Shown here: positions 58,067 to 64,000 of the stretch, piece by piece
How positions within the stretch are numbered: the stretch's first letter is position 1
Layout: every line of letters begins with the position of its first letter
From: JAJEAD01 sp964420925
Lineage (GTDB): Bacteria; Pseudomonadota; Gammaproteobacteria; HK1
Direction: 5' to 3'
Length of the DNA stretch: 64,000 bases
Assembly: GCA_964420925.1 (NCBI GenBank)
Contig: CAYQVB010000014.1
Span: 1-64,000 of the forward strand
Notes under the pieces: generated by a model
What the model saw: only the letters and a program-made list of their open reading frames with translations
What the model was told of the DNA's origin: nothing
Databases searched by the model: none
Program-made: the position numbers and the translations under genes

Positions 58067-58077
58067 CGACTCGAGCG

Positions 58078-58692
58078 TCATTCGCCCCGGCCCGGGGCGC
58101 TGCGTATTCTAGAGGGCGACGAAGGAGAGTCAAGCGATGCCGCGGACGGGCTGAGCTGGGGCCACGCCGCGCGCAGATACACCACCATGGACCACAAAGT
58201 GAGGACGACCGCAAGGTATAGCAACGCCAGGCCAGCCTGGTACACGGGAACGCCGAACAGGGGGTCGCGGTAGAGCATGAGCACCAGCGCTGTCATCTGC
58301 GCCGTCGTCTTGACCTTGCCCAGCGTCGCCACCGCCACGGTAGCGCGTTGCCCGATGTCCGCCATGAACTCGCGCAGGGCGGAGACCGCGATTTCGCGGC
58401 CGATGATCACCAGGGCCGGCACCGCCACTCCCACTTTCGGGTCCGCCTGCACGAGAAGAACGAGAACCGTGCACACGAGGAGCTTGTCGGCGACCGGGTC
58501 CAGAAAGGCGCCGAAGCGGGAAGTCTGGTTGAGACGTCGCGCCAGGTAACCGTCGAGCCAGTCCGTGCACGCCGCCGCTCCGAAGACGAGCGCCGCGACG
58601 ACCCGCGCCCACTCGGCGGGAATGAAGAACACCACGACGAACACCGGGATCACGAGGATCCTGGCCAGTGTCAATGAGTTGGGGAAATTCAT
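58078..58692 (-). CDS. pgsA: Phosphatidylglycerophosphate synthase
   Basis: A 204-residue membrane enzyme that makes PG-phosphate from CDP-diacylglycerol and glycerol-3-phosphate. The CDP-alcohol motif DWLDGYLARRL, then GAFLDPVADK, near residues 44-70 carries the metal Asp residues. Four to five hydrophobic segments are visible, and a Ser/Pro tail follows. The ATG at 58692 overlaps the uvrC stop (ATGA). This is the conserved uvrY-uvrC-pgsA-tRNA order of E. coli. Confidence 0.95.
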   Translation of the reverse strand: MNFPNSLTLARILVIPVFVVVFFIPAEWARVVAALVFGAAACTDWLDGYLARRLNQTSRFGAFLDPVADKLLVCTVLVLLVQADPKVGVAVPALVIIGREIAVSALREFMADIGQRATVAVATLGKVKTTAQMTALVLMLYRDPLFGVPVYQAGLALLYLAVVLTLWSMVVYLRAAWPQLSPSAASLDSPSSPSRIRSAPGRGE

Positions 58693-60530
58693 GGACCTTC
58701 CCGGAAAGCATCGTAGATCGCCTTGGCGAGGGTGCGGCTTATGCCGTTGACCCGAGCCAGATCCTCGACCCCGGCTCGCGACAGTGCTCTCAGACCTCCG
58801 AACTCGCTCAGGAGGCGCTGGCGCCGCTTGGCCCCGATGCCGGAAATCTGTTCCAGCACCGAGGTGTTGCGGGCGCGCCGCCGGCGCGTGCGATGGCCGG
58901 TGATCGCAAAGCGGTGCGCCTCGTCCCGAATCTGCTGAATGAGGTGCAGAGCGGGTGACGCGCCGGGAAGCACGAGCTCGCGCTCCCGGGTCCCCATGAA
59001 AATGCGTTCGAGCCCCGCTTTGCGCGAACTCCCCTTGGCGACGGCCATGATCTGCATCTCGCCCAAGTGCAGTTCGGCGAGGATGTCCTTCACCCCGGAG
59101 AGCTGCCCTCTTCCCCCATCCACCATCAAGAGATCCGGAAGCCTCGCCTCCTCGCGCTGAACCCTCGTATAGCGGCGTCGCACCGCCGACTCGAGTGCCG
59201 CGTAGTCGTCGCCGGGCTCCACATCCCGGATGTTGAAGCGCCGGTACTCGCCCTTGAGCGGCCCGGAGGGCTCGAAGACCACGCAGGACGCCACCGGGGC
59301 CTCGCCCGTGGTATGGCTGATGTCGAAGCACTCGACCCGGCCGGGAACTTCATCGAGCTCCAGCGCGTCCTGCAGCGCCTCGAAGCGTGCGCGCAGACTC
59401 GATTCGTCCGCCAGGCGCTGCGCCACCGCGAGTTCGGCGTTCTGACGGGTCATCTCGATCCAGCGTGCCCGTTCCCCGCGCACCCGGTGACGCAGGGTGA
59501 CGCGGCGTCCGGTCTGTTCGTGGAGCGCCTCGGAGAGCATGGCGAGCGAATCGGCAGGCTCGCTCACCAGGATTTCGGAGGGAATGCTGTAGCGACCGGC
59601 ACGGGCGAGATAGTACTGGGACAGGAAGGCGTCGAGCACGTCGCGTTGCGTCGCGTTCGCCGTCTGCCGGGGTACGAGGGTGCGACTGCCCAGGCTCTGG
59701 CCGTTGCGGATGACCGTGAGCTGCACCACGGCCACCCCGTCGCGCACTCTCGACGCCACCACGTCCACGTCGCCCCTGGCGCCGATGACGTGCTGGCGCT
59801 CCTGCACCCGGCGCAGGCTCGCGATCTGATCCCGGTAACGACTGGCAAGCTCGAACTCGAGACGATTCGACGCTGACCCCATTCGGGTCACCAGCTCCTC
59901 GATCATCTCCTCGCTCTTCCCTTCGAGGAACATGATGACGTGGCGCACGTCCTCCTGGTAGCGCTCCCCGTCCACCAGTCCCACGCACGGCGCGGTGCAC
60001 CGCTGGATCTGGTGCTGAAGACAGGGACGGGAGCGGTTCCGGAAGAACGTATCCTCGCACTGCCGAACCTGAAACAGCTTCTGGAGCAGGTTCAAGGTCT
60101 CTCTGGTCGCTCCCGCGCTCGCAAAGGGGCCGAAGTAGCGTCCGGGCCGGTTGCGCGCTCCGCGATGAAAGGCCAGCCGGGGAAACGTCTGCTCGGTCGA
60201 GACATGAATGTAGGGAAAGCTCTTGTCGTCCCGGAGCAGAATGTTGTACCGCGGCTGATGCTCCTTGATCAGGCTGTTCTCGAGCAGCAGCGCTTCCGTC
60301 TCGGTGTGGGTGGCCGTGATCTCGACCGAAGCGACGTGCGACATCAGCACCCGGGTCTTGGGTTCGAGCTGGCCGGGGGCCCGGAAGTAGCTGGCGACCC
60401 GCTTCTTCAGGCTGCGTGCCTTGCCGACGTAGAGCACCCGCGCCCCGGCGTCCAGCATTCGGTAGACCCCCGGCCCTCCCGTGAGCGTGGACAGGAAAGC
60501 CTGGGAGTCGAACTCGGACGAAGTCTCCAC
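58689..60530 (-). CDS. uvrC: UvrABC excinuclease subunit C
   Basis: A 613-residue nuclease that makes both nucleotide-excision cuts. The N-terminal GIY-YIG domain (PGVYRMLDAGARVLYVGKAR) makes the 3' cut. The Cys-rich region (RQCEDTFFRNRSRPCLQHQI) and UVR motif (LEFELASRYRDQIASLRRVQ) follow. The C-terminal RNase H-like domain (ECFDISHTTGEAPVASCVVF, DGGRGQLSG) and helix-hairpin-helix pair (ISGIGAKRRQRLL, ARVNGISRTLA) make the 5' cut. A GTG at 60530 matches the E. coli length (610). The frame extends 34 codons upstream without homology. Confidence 0.96.
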   Translation of the reverse strand: METSSEFDSQAFLSTLTGGPGVYRMLDAGARVLYVGKARSLKKRVASYFRAPGQLEPKTRVLMSHVASVEITATHTETEALLLENSLIKEHQPRYNILLRDDKSFPYIHVSTEQTFPRLAFHRGARNRPGRYFGPFASAGATRETLNLLQKLFQVRQCEDTFFRNRSRPCLQHQIQRCTAPCVGLVDGERYQEDVRHVIMFLEGKSEEMIEELVTRMGSASNRLEFELASRYRDQIASLRRVQERQHVIGARGDVDVVASRVRDGVAVVQLTVIRNGQSLGSRTLVPRQTANATQRDVLDAFLSQYYLARAGRYSIPSEILVSEPADSLAMLSEALHEQTGRRVTLRHRVRGERARWIEMTRQNAELAVAQRLADESSLRARFEALQDALELDEVPGRVECFDISHTTGEAPVASCVVFEPSGPLKGEYRRFNIRDVEPGDDYAALESAVRRRYTRVQREEARLPDLLMVDGGRGQLSGVKDILAELHLGEMQIMAVAKGSSRKAGLERIFMGTRERELVLPGASPALHLIQQIRDEAHRFAITGHRTRRRRARNTSVLEQISGIGAKRRQRLLSEFGGLRALSRAGVEDLARVNGISRTLAKAIYDAFREGP

Positions 60531-60750
60531 GCCCGGAAAACGCTGGTGCAGCAACCGAGGAGCACCATACCAGAAGCGCGCCCGGACGATCGAGCGCGCC
60601 CGGACCGAGGTGGTTCGAGACGCGGCGCCCAAGCTCGCGACGAGGTGAAAGCGATTCGGTTTTCCTACACCGAATCAAAGACTTGCAGATTCCCTCATCG
60701 CGGCCGGGAGACGTTTACCTGTTCATGATTGCAACCTCTTCATATTTTAA

Positions 60751-60766
60751 ATGAGAAAAATCTCAT
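60751..60766 (-). terminator. AT-rich hairpin after the uvrY-like gene
   Basis: ATGAGA and TCTCAT (60751-60756, 60761-60766) pair around a 4-nt loop, 23 bp beyond the stop on the minus strand. They are followed there by TTTAAAAT. It may be a weak terminator ahead of uvrC; the surrounding 60 bp are unusually AT-rich and may also hold the uvrC promoter. Confidence 0.35.
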
Positions 60767-60788
60767 AACAATCTGTATTTTAATGCTT

Positions 60789-61430
60789 TCATGCAATGAG
60801 CGGCTCGATAAGGCCATAACGGAGCGAGAGATGGGTCAGCTCGACATCGGACTGAGCGCCCAGCTTGCGAAGCAGACGAGTGCGATAGGTGCTCACCGTT
60901 TTCGGGCTCAATGACAGCACGCTGGAAATCTGCCCTCTCGTCTGCCCCTGGCTCACCATCACCATGACCGCCAGCTCCCGCGGAGTCAGGCGGGACATCG
61001 GCGTCGGAGCGTCCCGCAGCTTGTTCAACACCAGGTTCTGCGCGACATCTCCCCCTACGTAGTACGCGCCCCGGGCAACCTGACGTATCGCTCCTACCAG
61101 TTCTTCTTTCTTGCACGTCTTCGGGAGATAGCCGCGTGCGCCGACTTCGAGCAGGCAGGTCGGAAAGGGGCCGTCGATCTGTACCCCGAGCGCGATAACC
61201 TTCGGAGCGGGGTCCAGGCGGCTTATCCGCCTCGTCGTCTCGAGCGCGCCCATCCCGGGCAGTTCGGCATTGACCAGCACCACGTCCGGGCTCACTTCCC
61301 GGGCCGCCGCCACTGCGCGGTCCGGGTGCGCACTCTCGCTCACGACCTCGATGCCCCGCTCCTGAGACAGCAACGCCTTCAGGCCCGTCCGTACCAGCCG
61401 TTGGTGATCGATGAGCATTATGCGAATCAT
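60789..61430 (-). CDS. uvrY: UvrY/GacA-like LuxR-family regulator with a degenerate receiver
   Basis: A 213-residue protein that aligns with GacA from residue 1 to the end without gaps in the receiver. Position next to uvrC is that of uvrY/gacA. Key receiver residues are changed. The acidic pair at 8-9 is D-H, the phospho-acceptor at 54 is Asn (VLVNAELPGM), and the switch Thr at 82 is Gly; Lys104 is kept. The LuxR-type helix-turn-helix (LTPRELAVMVMVSQGQTRGQ, LSLSPKTVSTYRTRLLRKLG) is intact. It should bind DNA but not accept phosphate in the normal way. AAGGAGGT precedes the ATG at 61430. Confidence 0.9.
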   Translation of the reverse strand: MIRIMLIDHQRLVRTGLKALLSQERGIEVVSESAHPDRAVAAAREVSPDVVLVNAELPGMGALETTRRISRLDPAPKVIALGVQIDGPFPTCLLEVGARGYLPKTCKKEELVGAIRQVARGAYYVGGDVAQNLVLNKLRDAPTPMSRLTPRELAVMVMVSQGQTRGQISSVLSLSPKTVSTYRTRLLRKLGAQSDVELTHLSLRYGLIEPLIA

Positions 61431-61746
61431 TCTGTGCACCTCCTTTGTGTGTCGTTTCGATCCCAAGCGTCTCCATGTCTGTGGCCAAGTCTATGGCGAC
61501 CTGCTTCTCGCGCAACGGACGAAGGGCGCGCTGTAAGTCAGATGTCAGCGCGATGTATGCTTCTTGCAGACACCGCGCGGGCATATTCGACAACTGCGAA
61601 ACCCCGTGCGTCGTGGAATGCACCGCGGCGGGAATCCCGCGGCCCCGTACGCCGATCGCGGGACGGCGGGCGCTGCGAGGCCCTGCGGAAAGGGCGCCGG
61701 AAGCGGGGTGCCGGCGCGTGCCGGGTTGCCGAATCTGTCCGAGGTG
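61431..61746. other. Intergenic region upstream of the uvrY-like gene
   Basis: The 316 bp between the regulator start and the DUF2237 stop hold the regulator's ribosome site and presumably its promoter. No gene, clear promoter or long repeat was seen. A small palindrome GCGGGA-A-TCCCGC lies near 61630. Confidence 0.4.
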
Positions 61747-62118
61747 TCAGTTCAAGTCCGCAGCGAAGGTGCGCAGGACCTCGAGCGGCACGTACTCCAG
61801 CGCCCGGCGGTGGGTGCGGCGGAGGTAGACACGGGGAGCCGCGTCATGGTTGTACGCCTCGGCCCATCGCGGCGCGCACAGGCACCAGCGGTCGCCGGGC
61901 TTCAGCCCGGAGAATCCGAAGGCGGGTACCGGGGTGGAGAGGTCGTTCCCCCTGCTCTTCGAGAACTCGAGGAACTCGGCGCTCACCCGCACGCACACCG
62001 TGTGGGAACCCGCGTCCTCCTTCCCGGTGTTGCAACATCCGTCGCGAAAGAACCCGGTGACGGGATTGTCGTTGCAGAGCTCCAGCGGCTCACCGAAGAC
62101 GTTGACCGACTCGTCCAT
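61747..62118 (-). CDS. DUF2237 family protein
   Basis: A 123-residue protein of the DUF2237 family, unknown function. The conserved stretches are seen: NVFGEPLELCNDNPVTGFFR then DGCCNT near residues 5-32, HTVCVRVSAEFLEFSKSRGN near residue 40, LKPGDRWCLCAPRWAEA near residue 76 and a VYLRRTH ending. Four Cys and several acidic residues recur in the family and suggest metal binding, which is inference. The ATG at 62118 follows a GGGAGAG site. It is divergent from the nuclease-like gene. Confidence 0.88.
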   Translation of the reverse strand: MDESVNVFGEPLELCNDNPVTGFFRDGCCNTGKEDAGSHTVCVRVSAEFLEFSKSRGNDLSTPVPAFGFSGLKPGDRWCLCAPRWAEAYNHDAAPRVYLRRTHRRALEYVPLEVLRTFAADLN

Positions 62119-62336
62119 TGCGTGCTCTCCCGGAAAATGCGATCGAGGCCGAAGCCGCCTCGTCGAAGGGTACCGGGAGCGGGCGCGCCGCGCGACCGAG
62201 ACTCCACCGGCGCGACGCACGGGGACCGCCGGGGGCAGCGCCCCATTCGCCGAGCGATCCGGAGGGCGGGTCGGACGCCGCACGGCTCGTTGCCGCCGGC
62301 ATGCGTCGATTCGGAGACGTTACACTTCGGCATGCC

Positions 62337-62984
62337 ATGGAACCATCTCGAGACCGATTGCCGTCGTCGCGCTGCTGCGGATGTCGAGATCGGGCCGGAC
62401 GCACCGGGAGCACATTCTCGCACCGGATTGGTCGGACGACGGGTCTGCTGCTCTGCCTCGGCGCACTGGTGTCATGGGTTCCTGTGGCCGCGTCCCCGCT
62501 CTCCGGTGACGCCGTCGTGGTTTCCGGGGACACCCTGGAGGTAGCCGGGGAGCGGGTACGCCTGCACGGCGTCGATGCCCCCGGCCTCGGCCAGATCTGC
62601 CGGCGCGCTACCGGAATCGAGTGGCGCTGCGGGCTGCTGGCAAAGCTCGAGCTCGCCCGGCACATCGATGGCCGGACCGTCGCCTGCGACAGCGATGAGC
62701 ATGATGCATTCGGGCAACGGATGGCGATCTGCGAAGTGGAGGGGGCGGAGCTCGGCGCATGGCTGGTCGAACAGGGCTGGGCGCTCGCGGTCGGAGATGA
62801 ATACGCGGCGGTCGAGGCCGAGGCCCGGGGGGCGGGTCGGGGGCTGTGGCACGACGACTTCACGCCGTCCGCCGACTGGCGCCTCGCCGCCGCCCTCCCC
62901 CACCGCGCCGAAGATGAGAAGGCACTCGATACCTGCGCATGCACCGCGCGCCACAAGAGCTTTCAGCGCTCCGCGCAACCCTGA
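62337..62984 (+). CDS. Staphylococcal-nuclease-like (thermonuclease family) exported protein
   Basis: A 215-residue protein. A hydrophobic segment (about residues 35-52, GLLLCLGALVSWVPVAAS) acts as signal or anchor after a Cys/Arg-rich start. The SNase core follows: VSGDTLEVAGERVRLHGVDA near residue 60, DAFGQRMAICEVEG near residue 120, AWLVEQGWALAV, and EARGAGRGLWHDDF. The usual acidic residue after DAP is Gly (DAPG), so nuclease activity needs testing. ATG codons at 62301 and 62337 are both possible. It is divergent from DUF2237. Confidence 0.82.
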   Translation: MEPSRDRLPSSRCCGCRDRAGRTGSTFSHRIGRTTGLLLCLGALVSWVPVAASPLSGDAVVVSGDTLEVAGERVRLHGVDAPGLGQICRRATGIEWRCGLLAKLELARHIDGRTVACDSDEHDAFGQRMAICEVEGAELGAWLVEQGWALAVGDEYAAVEAEARGAGRGLWHDDFTPSADWRLAAALPHRAEDEKALDTCACTARHKSFQRSAQP

Positions 62985-63168
62985 GCGGCGGCCGCTCCGC
63001 CTCGATGCGGTAGGCGAATCCGGCGCCGAACCCGGCGCATCACTCCCGGAAGTCCCACCGGATCGTGGCGTCGCGTATCGGTCGCCGCGCTCAGGCTCGG
63101 GACCTGCTCGGCGGCAGCGACCGATTCGAGGTCGTCCAGCGTACCGGGCAACCCTGCCGTCAGGCAAT

Positions 63169-63203
63169 CAGGAAGAACGCCCTTGCTCGTGCCGTTCTTC
63201 CTG
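63169..63203 (-). terminator. 11-bp hairpin downstream of the multicopper-oxidase remnant
   Basis: CAGGAAGAACG (63169-63179) pairs perfectly with CGTTCTTCCTG (63193-63203) around a 13-nt loop, 7 bp past the remnant's stop on the minus strand. It is probably the old terminator of that gene; no strong T-run follows. Confidence 0.5.
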
Positions 63204-63210
63204 TTGAGAC

Positions 63211-63303
63211 CTAAATCGGGCGGATGAGGTAGCGGACCTCGCGGGCCATGCCGCTGGCCATGTGATAGAGGTTGTGGCAGTGGAAGAACCAGCGCCCCGG
63301 AGC
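63211..63303 (-). pseudogene. C-terminal remnant of a multicopper oxidase (CopA-like)
   Basis: The last 30 codons of a multicopper oxidase remain, ending in TAG at 63211-63213. They read APGRWFFHCHNLYHMASGM and then AREVRYLIRPI, including the type 1/type 3 copper signature H-C-H-x3-H-x4-M. Upstream (right of 63303) the frame stays open but loses all likeness to the family, so the rest of the gene is gone. This points to a deletion or insertion that joined it to the DUF433/DUF5615 pair. The 400 bp from 62985 to 63384 otherwise hold no gene. Confidence 0.75.
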
Positions 63304-63384
63304 GCACTCTCGGCATATTGGAGGGACAGATTCGGTTCGCTCCGGACTTCGGTGCAGCCTCCCGAGGGGGCATCGATTTTGCGA

Positions 63385-63705
63385 TCACCAGCTCGGGACT
63401 TCCCTGAGTTCTCCTGGGCCTACCTCCTCGATGGCTTGCCGGATTTCCGCCGTCCGATGTTGCACTCTGGGCCACGCGGTCGCGAGCAGAACCACGATCG
63501 CCAACCGCCGGCCGGTGAGATTCTGCTGGTAGCGCATGCTCTGGTCCGTAGTCACAATGACCTCGTAACCTTCCTCTTCGGCCTTGCGGATCAGTTCGCC
63601 GTTTTCCAGCAACTCCCAGCCCCGCTCTGCGGATCTGTCCACCGAATGTTCTGCGAGATGGTGTCGCGGCGGAGCGGGCGTCCCGTGGTCGAACAGTATC
63701 TTCAT
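63385..63705 (-). CDS. DUF5615 PIN-like protein, putative toxin
   Basis: A 106-residue PIN-like protein starting MKILFDHGTPAP, with the conserved N-terminal Asp and the block GYEVIVTTDQSMRYQQNLTG near residues 45-65 that holds further acidic residues. DUF5615 proteins occur with DUF433 proteins as presumed toxin-antitoxin pairs. Here the DUF433 gene ends 2 bp before this ATG. Target and mechanism are not known. Confidence 0.85.
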   Translation of the reverse strand: MKILFDHGTPAPPRHHLAEHSVDRSAERGWELLENGELIRKAEEEGYEVIVTTDQSMRYQQNLTGRRLAIVVLLATAWPRVQHRTAEIRQAIEEVGPGELREVPSW

Positions 63706-63707
63706 CG

Positions 63708-63929
63708 TCAGGCGGGGGTCTTGAAGTACTCGGTCTCGTGCTTGAGAACCGCCTCCACCTGCCATTCCTTCACCTCGGGAAACCATTCCAGGAACTGTTT
63801 CACGGTGGCGTCGCTCTCCAAATTCTCGAAGAGGGCGTACACGGGCACTCTTGTCCCGGTGAACGCCCAGGCGCCGCTGATCTTGCGGGGATTGCGTTCT
63901 ACCGCAGAGCACGTTGTCCAGTCCGTCAT
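63708..63929 (-). CDS. DUF433 protein, putative antitoxin
   Basis: A 73-residue DUF433 protein with a predicted helix-turn-helix-like fold. The marks are NPRKISGAWAFTGTRVPVYA near residues 13-32, LFENLESDATVKQFLEWFP and VEAVLKHETEYF. It is placed as the antitoxin partner of the following DUF5615 gene. The ATG at 63929 has AGGAGG upstream. Self-repression by the pair is likely from family precedent but no operator was seen in the 70 bp left at the edge. Confidence 0.88.
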   Translation of the reverse strand: MTDWTTCSAVERNPRKISGAWAFTGTRVPVYALFENLESDATVKQFLEWFPEVKEWQVEAVLKHETEYFKTPA

Positions 63930-64000
63930 GAGTTGGCCTCCTAATCCATCGCCGCCGATCGATTCACTGGCAAGCCTCCTGGTTCACAAGCCAATAGCGG

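Overview
The window reads as chromosomal DNA of a GC-rich gammaproteobacterium that I cannot place to genus. The evidence is gene order. It keeps the rne / rluC / maf / yceD-rpmF-plsX-fabH-fabD-fabG-acpP-fabF-mltG-tmk-holB block, a protease-lepB-rnc-era-recO block, xseB-ispA, efp-epmA, parE/parC, and uvrY-uvrC-pgsA-tRNA-Gly-tRNA-Cys-tRNA-Leu as in Escherichia coli. No rRNA, CRISPR array, transposase or prophage gene was seen.

Layout. 0-0.5 kb: a VapC-type PIN toxin at the edge. 0.5-4.1 kb: a luciferase-like oxidoreductase divergent from a non-pyrrolysine MttB-family methyltransferase and an SDR. 4.3-9.9 kb (minus): a universal stress protein and a full pyruvate-dehydrogenase-type complex (E1 alpha, E1 beta, E2, E3). 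10.1-11.6 kb: ampD and a DUF1249 gene. 11.7-16.3 kb (minus): a solute-binding protein, a CaiT-like BCCT carrier, Hsp20 and a Rieske oxygenase of the carnitine/betaine type. With the MttB homologue this suggests use of quaternary amines. 16.6-20.7 kb: mazG, mlaA, folE2, ispA, xseB. 20.9-29.0 kb: rubrerythrin with a clear promoter and palindrome, then parE, glnE, parC. 29.2-35.6 kb: efp, epmA, a single-PDZ periplasmic protease, lepB, rnc, era, recO. 35.6-50.3 kb: rne, then the divergent rluC and sppA, maf, and the fatty-acid synthesis cluster through holB. 50.3-52.5 kb: a PAS-PAS histidine kinase and FixJ-like regulator. 52.5-57.1 kb: a 2-hydroxyacid dehydrogenase, panB, an arsR-aquaporin pair and ATP sulfurylase. 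57.4-61.4 kb: a dif-like site, an intron-bearing tRNA-Leu, tRNA-Cys, tRNA-Gly, pgsA, uvrC and a uvrY/gacA homologue. 61.7-64 kb: DUF2237, a nuclease-like protein, a multicopper-oxidase remnant and a DUF433/DUF5615 pair.

Most striking points. (1) A 28-bp sequence at 57403-57430 matches the gammaproteobacterial XerCD dif site at 25 of 28 positions, so the replication terminus probably lies here. Large gene blocks run rightward on its left and leftward on its right. (2) The adjacent tRNA-Leu is split in its anticodon loop by a 241-nt group I intron. (3) The UvrY/GacA homologue next to uvrC has lost its phospho-acceptor aspartate (Asn54) and other receiver residues. (4) GlnE keeps its N-terminal nucleotidyltransferase domain but its C-terminal one lacks the catalytic motifs. 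(5) A perfect 26-bp palindromic operator lies between arsR and the divergent sat gene.

All functions come from recognising family motifs by eye. Starts are chosen from Shine-Dalgarno fit, overlaps and family length, and no database search was run.
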